Part shown: one piece after another, positions 44,359 through 54,022 of the stretch | Position numbering within the stretch: position 1 is the stretch's first letter | Layout of the letters: every line of letters starts with the position of its first letter | From: an uncultured Clostridia bacterium | GTDB lineage: Bacteria; Bacillota; Clostridia; Lachnospirales; CAG-274 | NCBI GenBank assembly: GCA_947630475.1 | Contig: CANRHR010000001.1 | Coordinates: forward strand, 1-64,000 | Length of the DNA: 64,000 nt | Reading direction: 5' to 3' | Translations under genes and position numbers: made by a program | The notes under the pieces: generated by a model | Database searches by the model: none | What the model saw: the letters and a program-made list of their open reading frames with translations, nothing else | Told to the model about the DNA's origin: nothing

Positions 44359-44658
44359 ATGGATAATGAAAATAAAAAACCCAATATAAACCAAAAGGCG
44401 GTTGCTTTAAATTATCGCCCAGGCGACAGAAGCCCAAAAGTTATAGCAAAGGGTCAAGGCTTTGTTGCACAAAAAATCCTTGAAAAAGCAAAGGCAAGCG
44501 ATATTCCGATTTATGAAGATAAGGCTCTTGCAGGAGAACTTTCAAAGCTTGATTTGGGAAATAATATTCCGCCGGAGCTTTATGATGTTGTTGCGCAGGT
44601 GCTTGTTTTTGTAAGCGATTTGGACAGAAGAGAGGAACTTAAAAAATATGGCAAATAA
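44359..44658 (+). CDS. FlhX, stand-alone FlhB C-terminal-like protein
   Basis: 99 residues. KAVALNYRPGDRSPKVIAKGQGFVAQKILEKA and VYEDKALAGELSKLDLGNNIP-like blocks match the cytoplasmic export-switch domain of FlhB, but the membrane part and the NPTH autocleavage site are absent. Matches the family of small FlhB homologues (YlqH in Bacillus). Overlaps the yraN start by 11 bases. Confidence 0.88.
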   Translation: MDNENKKPNINQKAVALNYRPGDRSPKVIAKGQGFVAQKILEKAKASDIPIYEDKALAGELSKLDLGNNIPPELYDVVAQVLVFVSDLDRREELKKYGK

Positions 44659-44986
44659 TCGCCTTAAAGGAAAAGCCGGCGAGGATATGGCGGCAATGTT
44701 TCTTGAAAAAAACGGTTATTTTATAGTTAAACGCAATTACTCAATACGCAGTGCCGAAATAGATATTATTGCCGAAAATAAGGATTATCTTGTTTTTGTT
44801 GAGGTTAAGTTTAGAAGCAATATAAAAAACGGTTATCCGAGGGAATCTGTTGACAACAGAAAACAAAAGAAAATTAGGAGCGCCGCCCTTGCGTATATAT
44901 CGGAAAATGATACTGATAAAAATATCAGATTTGATGTTATCGAGATAATTAACGATAAAATAGAACATATTGAAAACGCTTTTTAG
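44648..44986 (+). CDS. YraN/UPF0102 endonuclease-like protein
   Basis: 112 residues. Restriction-endonuclease-like fold with AEIDIIAENKDYLVFVEVKFR (D-x(n)-ExK). Starts KGKAGEDMAAMFLEKNGY. Thought to act on DNA in recombination or repair, function not settled. Terminator hairpin at its stop codon. Confidence 0.92.
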   Translation: MANNRLKGKAGEDMAAMFLEKNGYFIVKRNYSIRSAEIDIIAENKDYLVFVEVKFRSNIKNGYPRESVDNRKQKKIRSAALAYISENDTDKNIRFDVIEIINDKIEHIENAF

Positions 44987-44993
44987 GCGTTTT
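44973..44993 (+). terminator. Terminator over the yraN stop codon
   Basis: AAAACGC (44973-44979) pairs with GCGTTTT (44987-44993); the TAG stop at 44984-44986 is in the loop. The short stem probably terminates only in part. Confidence 0.5.
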
Positions 44994-45032
44994 GTATTTA
45001 TTGTACCAAGGAATAAACAGGAGGGCTATATA

Positions 45033-45536
45033 ATGGAAAGCCTATTTGAAAATATAAGCAGTATGCTTCCAAAAGGAGATTTTATAAAATATCAGCGTCA
45101 AATATATCTTAAGCTTAACAAATTTACCCGAAGTTTTTTTCTTATAGGCGGTATTTTGCTTATTATAGGAGGCTGCGTCTGCATTATGCAGGGCAAAAAT
45201 CCTTATGCGGTTGTTTTTTTTATGATAGGAGCTTATTATTTGTACAGCTTTAAAAATCATTATAAAATGATGGCAGGAAGATATTATCTAAAAGCGCTTT
45301 CAACAGGCTCAAATGAATATCATTGGATATTTTACAACGATAAAGCAATAAGAAAAACTGAGGATGCTCAAATAAAAATAGATTTAAATAGCCTAAGTTA
45401 TGTTTTTGAAACAGATACTCATATATTTTTTGCCATAGGAAAAATTTCTTATTGGGTTGATAAATCCGGCTTTACAAAAGGAAGCTCAGATGAATTTAAA
45501 GAGTTTTTAAATGAAAAACTTTGCCAAAAAATTTAA
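45033..45536 (+). CDS. YcxB-family membrane protein
   Basis: 167 residues. Two membrane segments (about residues 33-75) and a C-terminal YcxB-like domain with LKALSTGSNEYHWIFYNDKAI, TDTHIFFAIGKISYWVDKSGFT and FLNEKL. Function unknown. ATG 45033 follows AGGAGGG, whereas the longer frame reads back into yraN. Confidence 0.78.
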   Translation: MESLFENISSMLPKGDFIKYQRQIYLKLNKFTRSFFLIGGILLIIGGCVCIMQGKNPYAVVFFMIGAYYLYSFKNHYKMMAGRYYLKALSTGSNEYHWIFYNDKAIRKTEDAQIKIDLNSLSYVFETDTHIFFAIGKISYWVDKSGFTKGSSDEFKEFLNEKLCQKI

Positions 45537-45583
45537 AAGCACCGCAGCCAAAGTACATAAATTTAGGCGAAGGAGTGAAAGCT

Positions 45584-46891
45584 TTGTGGGAAAATGTTAT
45601 AATAAAGGTTGAAGATGGCAGCATTGCGCAAGAGCTTGATATTGAAGCCGGAGATATACTTTTGGATATAAACGGCAAGCCTGTAAAGGATATTTTTGAT
45701 TATCGATACTTAATACAAGATGAATATATAGAGCTTGGCATAAGAAAGTCAAGCGGTGAAGAATGGATTCTTGAGATAGATAAAGATGAGTATGAGGACA
45801 TAGGCATTATTTTTGAAAGAGGCCTTATGGATAAGGCAAAAGTATGTTCAAATAAATGTATATTTTGTTTTATAGATCAGCTTCCAAAAGGAATGAGAAA
45901 AACGCTCTATTTTAAGGATGATGATTCAAGGCTGTCTTTTTTGCAGGGTAATTATGTTACGCTTACAAATATGAAAAAAGAAGATATTGACAGAATAATT
46001 TTTTATCATCTTTCACCCATAAATATTTCTATACATTCAACCGAACCTCAGCTTAGGGTTCGTATGCTTAGAAATCCGAATGCCGCTCATATCATGGATA
46101 ATATAAAAAGACTTGCAGAAGCAAATATAAAAATGAATTTTCAAATTGTGCTGTGCAAAGGAATAAATGATGGTATCCATTTGGATAAAAGCATAGAAGA
46201 TTTAAGCTCTTTTATTCCTAATGCCATAAGCTTGAGCGTTGTTCCTTTCGGAAAAACAAAATACAGAAACGGACTTGAAGATATTGAGCTTTTTGACAGC
46301 AATGACTGTATAAAAATTATAAAACAGGTAGAAAATTGGCAAAAAAGGCTGAAAGAAAATTTTGGTTTTAGATTCGTTTATATTTCTGATGAATTTTATA
46401 TCAAAGCTGAAGCAAATATTCCTGAGGGTGAATGCTATGACGGTTACCCTCAGCTTGAAAACGGAGTAGGTATGCTTGCTTTAATGAAAGACGAGTTTGA
46501 AAAAGCCTTTGAAAACGCTGAAGGCGATAATGTTAAAAGGCATTTCAGTGCGGTAACGGGTTTGGGAGCATATAAATTTATAAAGGAACTCTGCGATAAA
46601 ATTAAGGAAAAGTTTATCAATACAAAAATCGACGTATATATGATAAAAAATGAATTTTTTGGCGAGGATATAACCGTATCTGGTCTTATTACGGGAAGGG
46701 ATGTTATAAATAGACTCAAGGAAAAGCCATTGGGAGAAGCATTGTTTTTACCCGAAAATTGTTTTAGATCGGGTGAAAAAGTTATGCTTGATGATATTGA
46801 TATAGATGATATTGAAAAAGCTCTCGGTGTAAAAGTCAGAATTTCTAAAGATAATGGAGAAAGCTTTTTAAAACAATTTACAGGAGGATAA
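45584..46891 (+). CDS. DUF512 radical SAM protein with PDZ-like domain
   Basis: 435 residues. N-terminal PDZ-like domain (KVEDGSIAQELDIEAGDILL), a CX3CX2C iron-sulfur motif in KVCSNKCIFCFIDQLPKGM at about residues 93-105, then GNYVTLTN and the DUF512 C-terminal domain. Family members are common in anaerobic Firmicutes and sit next to der; their reaction is not known. The TTG start at 45584 is eight bases after AGGAG and gives MWENVIIKVEDGS. Confidence 0.9.
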   Translation: MWENVIIKVEDGSIAQELDIEAGDILLDINGKPVKDIFDYRYLIQDEYIELGIRKSSGEEWILEIDKDEYEDIGIIFERGLMDKAKVCSNKCIFCFIDQLPKGMRKTLYFKDDDSRLSFLQGNYVTLTNMKKEDIDRIIFYHLSPINISIHSTEPQLRVRMLRNPNAAHIMDNIKRLAEANIKMNFQIVLCKGINDGIHLDKSIEDLSSFIPNAISLSVVPFGKTKYRNGLEDIELFDSNDCIKIIKQVENWQKRLKENFGFRFVYISDEFYIKAEANIPEGECYDGYPQLENGVGMLALMKDEFEKAFENAEGDNVKRHFSAVTGLGAYKFIKELCDKIKEKFINTKIDVYMIKNEFFGEDITVSGLITGRDVINRLKEKPLGEALFLPENCFRSGEKVMLDDIDIDDIEKALGVKVRISKDNGESFLKQFTGG

Positions 46892-46894
46892 AAA

Positions 46895-48217
46895 ATGTCT
46901 AAACCGATAGTTGCAGTTGTCGGACGCCCAAATGTTGGCAAGTCGACTCTTTTTAACAGAATAGCGGGAGAAAGAATTTCTATAGTTGAGGATACGCCCG
47001 GGGTTACAAGAGACAGAATTTATGCGGAAGCTCAGTGGCTTAACAAAAACTTTACGCTTATAGATACGGGCGGGCTTGAGCCGGAAACAGACGACATTAT
47101 TATGAAGCATATATATTCTCAAGCTGAGATAGCTATGGAGACAGCAGATGTTATATTGTTTGTATGTGATGTTAAAACAGGGGTGACCGATTCTGATATG
47201 CAGGTTGCAAATATTTTAAGAAAGGCAAATAAACCTGTGGTTACGGCCGTAAACAAAGTTGACGATCTTAAAAAATACAGCATGGATGTTTATGAATTTT
47301 ATAAGCTTGGGCTTGGAGATCCTTTGGGAGTTTCAGCAGGACAGGCTCTTGGCATAGGTGATTTGCTTGACGAGATAGTAAAGCATTTTCCCGAAGACAG
47401 CGCTGACGATGAAGAGCAAGAGGCTATAAAGGTTGCGGTTGTGGGCAAGCCTAATGCAGGCAAAAGCTCTTTGATTAATAAAATTTTGGGAGAAGAAAGA
47501 GTTATAGTAAGTGATATTGCGGGCACAACAAGAGATGCGGTTGATTCTCCGTATGAAAAGAATGGACGCAAATATGTTTTTATCGATACTGCCGGAATGA
47601 GAAGAAAAAGCAAGATAAAAGAAAATATTGAAAAATACAGCATAATAAGAGCCATTGCCGCTGTTGAAAGATCCGATGTATGTATTATTATGATAGATGC
47701 CGAAATCGGAGTTACCGATCAGGATACAAAAATAGCAGGCATTGCTCATGAGGCTGGAAAGGCATCTATTATAGCCGTTAATAAATGGGATAAAATTGAA
47801 AAAGACGGCAAAACAATGAATAAATTTATTAAGGATATAGATGCCGAGTTTAAATATATGACTTATGCGCCTAAGATGTTTATCTCAGCTTTAACTGGAC
47901 AAAGACTGGATAAGTTGTTTGATACTATCACAGCCTGCTATGAAAATAATGCAAGAAGAATCCAAACAGGAATTTTAAATGATGTTCTTATTGAAGCTAT
48001 GGCAATTAATCAGCCTCCAGCCGAAAAAGGACGTCCTCTTAAAATTTATTATATAACTCAGGTAAGCGTCAAGCCTCCAAGCTTTGTGCTGTTTGTAAAT
48101 GATTCTCAGCTTCTTCATTTTTCTTATAAAAGGTACATTGAAAATCAGCTAAGACAAGCATTTGGCTTTGACGGAACTCCTATTCATTTTATAGTAAGAA
48201 ACAAGGGAAAGGATTAA
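46895..48217 (+). CDS. der: Ribosome biogenesis GTPase Der (EngA)
   Basis: 440 residues. Two GTPase domains in tandem: [14 protein letters not shown] with DTGG, and [14 protein letters not shown] with DTAGMRRK, followed by a KH-like C-terminal domain. Needed for maturation of the 50S subunit. Three bases from the DUF512 gene, with GGAGGA as ribosome binding site. Confidence 0.97.
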   Translation: MSKPIVAVVGRPNVGKSTLFNRIAGERISIVEDTPGVTRDRIYAEAQWLNKNFTLIDTGGLEPETDDIIMKHIYSQAEIAMETADVILFVCDVKTGVTDSDMQVANILRKANKPVVTAVNKVDDLKKYSMDVYEFYKLGLGDPLGVSAGQALGIGDLLDEIVKHFPEDSADDEEQEAIKVAVVGKPNAGKSSLINKILGEERVIVSDIAGTTRDAVDSPYEKNGRKYVFIDTAGMRRKSKIKENIEKYSIIRAIAAVERSDVCIIMIDAEIGVTDQDTKIAGIAHEAGKASIIAVNKWDKIEKDGKTMNKFIKDIDAEFKYMTYAPKMFISALTGQRLDKLFDTITACYENNARRIQTGILNDVLIEAMAINQPPAEKGRPLKIYYITQVSVKPPSFVLFVNDSQLLHFSYKRYIENQLRQAFGFDGTPIHFIVRNKGKD

Positions 48218-48220
48218 AAA

Positions 48221-48844
48221 ATGTTCAGATTGATATGTCTTATTATAGGATACGCCATAGGTTGTATTCAAACTGCTTTTATCGTAGGCAGATTAGTTGG
48301 AAAAATAGATATACGCAGTTACGGAAGCGGAAATGCCGGAACAACAAACGTAACAAGAGTTTTGGGTGCAAAAGCGGGAGCAATTGTGTTTATATGCGAC
48401 ATACTGAAAGGAATTTTAGCTTATATGATTTGCTCTATTATATTTAAATCGGGTGGTACATTTTTGGGAAGCGGCTCAATCTTGCCCGGAATATATGCGG
48501 GAGCAGGAGTTATTTTAGGTCACGATTTTCCGTTTTATTTAAAATTTAAAGGCGGAAAGGGAATTGCTTCAACTTTAGGCTTTATATTGTGCATAAATCC
48601 TGTTGTGGCTGCCATTACATACGTTTTTGGCTTTGCCGCTGTTGTAATTACAAAATATATATCTGTTTCTTCACTTGTTATGACGCTTGTTTGCCCTATT
48701 GTGATGCTTATTTTTAAGCTTGAAAAAGAAGCTGCGATTGTAATGTTTTTGGTTATGGTTCTTGCTTATTATCAGCATAGGGGAAATATTAAAAGGCTTA
48801 TTAATGGCGAAGAAAACAAATTCAGCATTAAGAAAAAAAGCTGA
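48221..48844 (+). CDS. plsY: Acyl-phosphate:glycerol-3-phosphate acyltransferase
   Basis: 207 residues, five to six membrane segments. Conserved blocks SYGSGNAGTTNVTRVLG, GHDFPFYLKFKGGKGIAS and AYYQHRGNIKRLINGEE. Makes lysophosphatidic acid from acyl phosphate and the glycerol 3-phosphate produced by GpsA, encoded next. Confidence 0.96.
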   Translation: MFRLICLIIGYAIGCIQTAFIVGRLVGKIDIRSYGSGNAGTTNVTRVLGAKAGAIVFICDILKGILAYMICSIIFKSGGTFLGSGSILPGIYAGAGVILGHDFPFYLKFKGGKGIASTLGFILCINPVVAAITYVFGFAAVVITKYISVSSLVMTLVCPIVMLIFKLEKEAAIVMFLVMVLAYYQHRGNIKRLINGEENKFSIKKKS

Positions 48845-48879
48845 TTAAGCTTAATAAATCAAATTGGAGGTGAAAGCAT

Positions 48880-49890
48880 ATGAAAGTGGCTGTAATAGGC
48901 TCCGGCAGTTGGGGTACGGCATTGGCTGTACTTTTGGCGGATAATAATCACGATGTAATTTTATGGGATGAAAAAAAAGAGATTTCTCAAAGCATACAAC
49001 TTAAAAGAGAAAATACTCATGCTCTGCCGGGAGTAATTCTTAATGATAATATTTTTGCTTCAAGCGATGATGCCGCCGTATCTCAAGCGGATATGGCTGT
49101 CATTGTTGTATCATCAAAGGCTGTAAGAAGTGTATGTGAAAGATTTAAAAATATATTTAAAAAAGATGAAATAATAATCAGCGCTTCCAAGGGTCTTGAA
49201 GAAGGTAGCCTGTTAAGGCTTTCTCAAGTTATAGAAGATGTTTTGCCTCAATGCAGGGCTGCTGTTTTATCCGGACCAAGCCATGCGGAAGAGGTTGGAA
49301 GAAAAATGGCTACTACTTGTGTTGCTTGTGCGAAAGATTTAAAAACAGCCCAAGAGGTACAAGATGTTTTTATGAACCCCGTATTTAGAGTATATACAAA
49401 CGATGACGTTATAGGTGTTGAGCTTGGCGGGGCTCTTAAAAATCTTATAGCTTTGGCAGCGGGTTTTTCAGACGGCGCCGGATTTGGAGATAATGCAAAG
49501 GCAGCGCTTATGACAAGGGGTATTGTTGAAATATCCAGGCTTGGCGTTGCTATGGGTGCAAAAAAGGAAACCTTCAGCGGTCTTTCCGGTATAGGCGATT
49601 TGATTGTAACTTGTACAAGTATGCATTCCAGAAATCGCCGTGCAGGTATTCTGCTTGGACAAGGCAAAAGCCTTAATGAAGCTCTTGATGAAGTTAAAAT
49701 GGTTGTAGAGGGAGTTAATACGGCAAAAGCTGCCTATGATCTTTCGGTTAAATATAATGTAAATATGCCGATTACAAAGGCAATTTACAATGTTTTGTTT
49801 AATAAAGCGGATACAAAACAAACGGTCATAGAGCTTATGACAAGAGATAAGACCTCGGAGCATGAAAGTGAAGCTAAGCTTTTTGGCTGA
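48880..49890 (+). CDS. gpsA: Glycerol-3-phosphate dehydrogenase [NAD(P)+]
   Basis: 336 residues. Cofactor turn VAVIGSGSWGTALAVLLA; catalytic Lys in ELGGALKNLIALAAG; GIGDLIVTCTS. Reduces dihydroxyacetone phosphate for phospholipid synthesis, coupled to PlsY. RBS TTGGAGGTGAAA. Confidence 0.97.
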   Translation: MKVAVIGSGSWGTALAVLLADNNHDVILWDEKKEISQSIQLKRENTHALPGVILNDNIFASSDDAAVSQADMAVIVVSSKAVRSVCERFKNIFKKDEIIISASKGLEEGSLLRLSQVIEDVLPQCRAAVLSGPSHAEEVGRKMATTCVACAKDLKTAQEVQDVFMNPVFRVYTNDDVIGVELGGALKNLIALAAGFSDGAGFGDNAKAALMTRGIVEISRLGVAMGAKKETFSGLSGIGDLIVTCTSMHSRNRRAGILLGQGKSLNEALDEVKMVVEGVNTAKAAYDLSVKYNVNMPITKAIYNVLFNKADTKQTVIELMTRDKTSEHESEAKLFG

Positions 49891-49908
49891 GGTTGGGGGA
49901 TTTAAATT

Positions 49909-50220
49909 GTGAATTTTCATAAAAAGCTTTTTATAAGTGAAAAAATAGAAAATAAAGAAGAAATTTTTGAGCTGCTTGATAATAATATTCCTGTTTTAAA
50001 TTTATATCTGATTTGTGTATGCAAGAAAGATAATAATATGTTTGATATTATTGAAAGCAATGAGTATTTTAAAGAAATTAACAAAAATAAAAATTATATT
50101 ATAATAGGACTTGCAATGGGCAAAAAAGATTCTTTAAATCTAATTAAGAATATTATTGAATGGTGGATTGAGGGCGGAAAGAATTTAACCTCACTCAAAC
50201 GTTATTTTATGCTTCACTGA
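49909..50220 (+). CDS. Small hypothetical protein
   Basis: 103 residues, Asn-, Lys- and Ile-rich, no signal peptide. Begins at GTG 49909, preceded by TTGGGGGA. Mixed alpha/beta by eye (NYIIIGLAMGKKDSLNLIKNIIEWW). No family recognised. Co-directional and 18 bases after gpsA, 19 bases before the next gene, so part of the same operon. Confidence 0.65.
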   Translation: MNFHKKLFISEKIENKEEIFELLDNNIPVLNLYLICVCKKDNNMFDIIESNEYFKEINKNKNYIIIGLAMGKKDSLNLIKNIIEWWIEGGKNLTSLKRYFMLH

Positions 50221-50239
50221 ATGCTTCGGAGTTGATTAA

Positions 50240-51004
50240 ATGTCATTGTTGCTCTTGGTTTTAAAGATTATTGCAATTATATTGCTGTTTATACTTTTTT
50301 TTGTTTTAATTATAATTGCCGCTTTATTATTTATGCCGATAAGCTATTATTTTGAATCAAAAAATAAGGATAAACTCTATATTTCTTTAAAGTTATTTGT
50401 ATTGTTTAAAATGCTTGGCTTTTATTATTTTTACAATAACGGCATTGGACAAAGCAGACTTATTTTATTTTGGAAAAGTTTTGAATTTGATAAGCTTTTT
50501 GGCCCAAAAAGAAATGACCGTATTAAAAAAAATAAAAAAGCATCAAAACACCTTAAAAAAGACATTATCAACAAAACAACAAAAAAAAATAACAAAAAAC
50601 AAATAAAAAAGAAAAAAGAAAGCAATATCGGCAATACTATAAATATTATTAAAGAAAAGTATGAGCTGTTTAAAGGTATTGAAAATAAAAAAGAAATTTT
50701 TAATCAGAGCATTGCTCTTATTAAAAAATTAATAAAAGCATTAAAGAATAAATATTTTAAAATAAGTGTATATTTTGGCTTAAGCGAACCGGATAAAACA
50801 GGTATAGCTTTAGGTTTGGGATGTATTATAAAAAGTATGATTCCGATTGAAATAGAACTTAAGCCGGATTTTGAAAATGAATGTTTTGAATATAATGCTG
50901 ACATGATGGGAAAGACGACAATTTTTTTTCTTATTGTTCCCATTATAAATTTTATATTAAAAAAACCTGTTAGAAATTTAATTTTTAAAGGAAAGGATGA
51001 ATAA
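50240..51004 (+). CDS. DUF2953 (YtfI-like) membrane protein
   Basis: 254 residues. One N-terminal membrane segment (residues 2-35), a Lys-rich linker (about residues 95-130) and a C-terminal region ending YFGLSEPDKTGIALGLGCII and FLIVPIINFILKKP. The family accompanies ytfJ in spore-forming Firmicutes, as it does here with five bases between the two. A sporulation role is inferred from that pairing. Confidence 0.82.
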   Translation: MSLLLLVLKIIAIILLFILFFVLIIIAALLFMPISYYFESKNKDKLYISLKLFVLFKMLGFYYFYNNGIGQSRLILFWKSFEFDKLFGPKRNDRIKKNKKASKHLKKDIINKTTKKNNKKQIKKKKESNIGNTINIIKEKYELFKGIENKKEIFNQSIALIKKLIKALKNKYFKISVYFGLSEPDKTGIALGLGCIIKSMIPIEIELKPDFENECFEYNADMMGKTTIFFLIVPIINFILKKPVRNLIFKGKDE

Positions 51005-51009
51005 AAGAA

Positions 51010-51387
51010 ATGAGCGGATACAACGGAAGTCTTGAAACATTATTTAACAAAATGGAAAATTTTATATCCACAAAAACTGTGGTAGGAGAGCCTGTTAATA
51101 TAGGCGATGTAATTATAATACCTTTGGTTGATGTTGTTTTTGGCGTAGGAGCAGGATCTGCAGATGCAGCAAAAGATAAGGAAGAAAACAAAGGAGCGGG
51201 AGGCCTTGGAGCTAAGCTTTCTCCATCGGCGGTTTTGGTTGTTCAAAACGGAACGGTTCAATTGGTTAATGTTAAAAATCAAAACGGAGTAAATAAGCTT
51301 ATAGATATGATACCCGGGGTTGTTTCCAAGTTTGATTTTGTATTTAAGGGCAAGGATTCAAAAGATTCATCCGAAAAAAAATACTGA
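51010..51387 (+). CDS. ytfJ: YtfJ/GerW-family sporulation protein
   Basis: 125 residues. TKTVVGEPVNIGDVIIIPLVDVVFGVGAG and GAGGLGAKLSPSAVLVVQNG are the family blocks. In Bacillus the homologue is made in the forespore and is needed for normal germination. Together with YabP and YabQ it marks the organism as a spore former. Confidence 0.95.
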   Translation: MSGYNGSLETLFNKMENFISTKTVVGEPVNIGDVIIIPLVDVVFGVGAGSADAAKDKEENKGAGGLGAKLSPSAVLVVQNGTVQLVNVKNQNGVNKLIDMIPGVVSKFDFVFKGKDSKDSSEKKY

Positions 51388-51415
51388 AGAATAAAAATTT
51401 AAGGCGGTGATATTA

Positions 51416-51934
51416 ATGGGTGATATTTTTAAGGAACAGCTTATTAAAAGAGAAAAAAATGCAAAAGATGATTTTAAAAAATTTATTATTGCAGCAGTTG
51501 CTGTTGCGCTGTCTATTTTTGTGATATTGATTTTAGGTATTTTTGCAGGCTCTGTTGTAGTTCTTGTAATTGCATTGATTGCAGCTTATTTTATTTTTAA
51601 TTTAAATATAGAATATGAATATGCTGTTACAAATGATGAGCTTGATATTGACAGAATTTATAACAAATCCAGAAGAAAGAGAGTTTTTTCCGGAAACTGT
51701 GCCGATTTTGAGATTATGACTCACATTGATGATAAAGAGAGATTGGCTAAATATGAAGGGCTTAAAACATTGGATTTTTCAAGCGGCGGTATTTATGGCA
51801 ATACATATGTTTTTGTTGCAAGCTTAAATGGCAAAAATACAAAAATCATAATTGAGCCAAATGATGAAATTTTAAATGCAATGTATATTACCATGACACC
51901 AAAAAAATTGTTTAAAAGAGAAAACAAAAAATAA
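51416..51934 (+). CDS. DUF6106-like membrane protein
   Basis: 172 residues. MGDIFKEQLIKREKNAKDDFKKF, two adjacent membrane segments (residues 25-65), then a PH-like beta domain (YEYAVTNDELDIDRIYNKSRRKRVF). Resembles a clostridial family without known function. ATG 51416 follows AAGGCGGTGA. Confidence 0.75.
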   Translation: MGDIFKEQLIKREKNAKDDFKKFIIAAVAVALSIFVILILGIFAGSVVVLVIALIAAYFIFNLNIEYEYAVTNDELDIDRIYNKSRRKRVFSGNCADFEIMTHIDDKERLAKYEGLKTLDFSSGGIYGNTYVFVASLNGKNTKIIIEPNDEILNAMYITMTPKKLFKRENKK

Positions 51935-51955
51935 ATACATCCGGAGGCTTATATT

Positions 51956-53488
51956 ATGAAAGAGGAGCTTATTATTGTTTTGGATTTCGGCGGTCAGTAT
52001 AATCAGCTAATCGCAAGGAGAGTTAGGGATTTAAATGTTTACTGTGAAGTTATGTCTTACAAAAATCCTATAGAAAAAATAAAAGAGAAAAATCCAAAGG
52101 GAATTATTTTTACCGGAGGGCCAAACAGTGTTTATCTTGAAAACTCGCCATCTATAGGAAAAGAAATTTTTGAAGCAGGAATACCTATATTGGGTATTTG
52201 CTATGGTTCTCAGCTTATGGCCCACATACTTGGCGGCAAAGTTTCTCCGGCACCGTCAAGAGAATATGGAAGGACTGATACATATTTTGACACAAATTCG
52301 GCGTTGTTTAAAAACATCGAAAATAACAGCGTTACATGGATGAGCCATACCGATTATATAGAAGCTTTGCCCGATGGTTTTGTATGCAGCGCTCATTCTG
52401 AAAGCTGTCCTGTTGCCGCAATGGAAAATAAACAGAAAAAGTTGTATGCCGTTCAGTTTCACCCTGAGGTTATGCATACAGAAAAGGGACAGGAAATACT
52501 TTCAAATTATTTATATGATGTATGCGGCTGTACAGGAAGCTGGAGTATGAAAAATTATGCAAAAACAGCTATAAATGAAATTAGGCAGAGGGTTGGAGAT
52601 GGAAAAGTTTTGCTTGCTCTTTCGGGCGGCGTAGACAGCTCCGTGCTTGCCGCTTTGCTCTCTAAAGCTGTAGGAAACAGACTTAGCTGCATATTTGTTG
52701 ATCATGGTTTGATGAGAAAAAATGAATGTGATGAAATTGAAGAAGCATTTAAAAATTGGGAAATAAATTTTATAAGAGTTAATGCAAAGGACAGATTTTT
52801 AAAAAGGCTTCAGGGTATTTCGGATCCGGAAAAAAAGAGAAAAATTATAGGTGAGGAATTTATTAGAGTTTTTGAGGAAGAAGCAAAAAAAATAGGAAGT
52901 GTTGATTTTCTTGCCCAAGGAACAATATATCCCGATGTTATTGAATCCGGCGCAGGCGATGCTGCGGTAATAAAAAGCCATCATAATGTTGGAGGGCTTC
53001 CCGATTATGTAGATTTTAAAGAAATTATAGAGCCTTTAAGGCTGTTATTTAAAGATGAAGTAAGAAAGCTTGGATCGGAACTTGGTTTGGCAGAATATCT
53101 CGTTTGGCGTCAGCCGTTTCCCGGTCCGGGGCTTGCCATAAGAATTATCGGTGAAATTACGGAGGATAAGATATCTATACTTCAGGATGCGGATTATATT
53201 TTTAGAGATGAAATTGCAAATGCCGGCTTGGACAAAAAGATAAATCAGTATTTTGCTGTACTTACATCCATGAGAAGCGTTGGTGTTATGGGTGATGCCA
53301 GAACATATGATTATACCTTGGCTTTAAGAGGAGTTGAAACTACTGATTTTATGACGGCGGAATTTGCTGAAATACCGTATGAAATTTTATCCAAAGTAAG
53401 CACCAGAATTGTAAATGAAGTTGGCCATATTAATAGAGTTGTTTATGATATAACAAGCAAGCCTCCGGCTACTATTGAGTGGGAATAA
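51956..53488 (+). CDS. guaA: GMP synthase (glutamine-hydrolysing)
   Basis: 510 residues. Amidotransferase half with catalytic Cys in [11 protein letters not shown] and His in VQFHPEV; ATP pyrophosphatase half with [14 protein letters not shown]; dimerisation domain ending [11 protein letters not shown]. Converts XMP to GMP. Start ATG after CCGGAGG. Confidence 0.98.
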   Translation: MKEELIIVLDFGGQYNQLIARRVRDLNVYCEVMSYKNPIEKIKEKNPKGIIFTGGPNSVYLENSPSIGKEIFEAGIPILGICYGSQLMAHILGGKVSPAPSREYGRTDTYFDTNSALFKNIENNSVTWMSHTDYIEALPDGFVCSAHSESCPVAAMENKQKKLYAVQFHPEVMHTEKGQEILSNYLYDVCGCTGSWSMKNYAKTAINEIRQRVGDGKVLLALSGGVDSSVLAALLSKAVGNRLSCIFVDHGLMRKNECDEIEEAFKNWEINFIRVNAKDRFLKRLQGISDPEKKRKIIGEEFIRVFEEEAKKIGSVDFLAQGTIYPDVIESGAGDAAVIKSHHNVGGLPDYVDFKEIIEPLRLLFKDEVRKLGSELGLAEYLVWRQPFPGPGLAIRIIGEITEDKISILQDADYIFRDEIANAGLDKKINQYFAVLTSMRSVGVMGDARTYDYTLALRGVETTDFMTAEFAEIPYEILSKVSTRIVNEVGHINRVVYDITSKPPATIEWE

Positions 53489-53503
53489 AATTATAATTAT
53501 TAC

Positions 53504-53534
53504 AGCCATAGGCGTTTATGCTTATGGCTTTTTT
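53504..53534 (+). terminator. guaA terminator
   Basis: AGCCATA (53504-53510) pairs with TATGGCT (53523-53529), followed by TTTTTT. Confidence 0.75.
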
Positions 53535-53585
53535 GGCGAACAAATATAAAAAAGTGTATTTTTGAAAAAATATTAAAAAAAATAC

Positions 53586-53614
53586 TTGACAGTGCTTGTT
53601 AAATTTGTTAAACT
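53586..53614 (+). promoter_or_regulatory. Promoter of the ylxM-ffh-rpsP-khpA operon
   Basis: TTGACA (53586-53591), 17-base spacer, TAAACT (53609-53614), about 50 bases before ylxM. Confidence 0.65.
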
Positions 53615-53664
53615 GATTTAGTCTGATGGTGTAAAGGGAAAATGTTTTACAGCAGGTGATTAAA

Positions 53665-54012
53665 ATGGATAAAGTCCTGTTTGTTACAATGCTCTATGAT
53701 TTTTATGGTGAGCTTCTTACGGAAAAACAAAAAATGATTATCGAGCTTCATTTTCTTAATGATTTATCTCTTAATGAAATTGGTCAGCAATTTGGAATTA
53801 CTCGCCAAGCTGTTTATGATATTATTAAAAGAACCCTTAAAGCTTTGGAGCAATATGAAGAAAAATTAAAGCTTTATGAAAAATATATTATACAAAAACA
53901 AAAGCTTAACAACATTCTTATTAAACTTGATGAGATAGGAAGATCATATAGGATTGATGCATCAGAAGATTTTAAAAATTTAAAAAAAGAGTTTTCCGAT
54001 ATTTTAGATTAG
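53665..54012 (+). CDS. ylxM: YlxM-family DNA-binding protein (SRP-associated)
   Basis: 115 residues. Helix-turn-helix of sigma-70 region 4 type: LTEKQKMIIELHFLNDLSLNEIGQQFGITRQAVYDIIKR, then a helical tail. The family (UPF0122) always sits with ffh and modulates the SRP pathway. ATG 53665, with AGGTG seven bases upstream. Confidence 0.94.
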   Translation: MDKVLFVTMLYDFYGELLTEKQKMIIELHFLNDLSLNEIGQQFGITRQAVYDIIKRTLKALEQYEEKLKLYEKYIIQKQKLNNILIKLDEIGRSYRIDASEDFKNLKKEFSDILD

Positions 54013-54022
54013 GAGGCTGATT

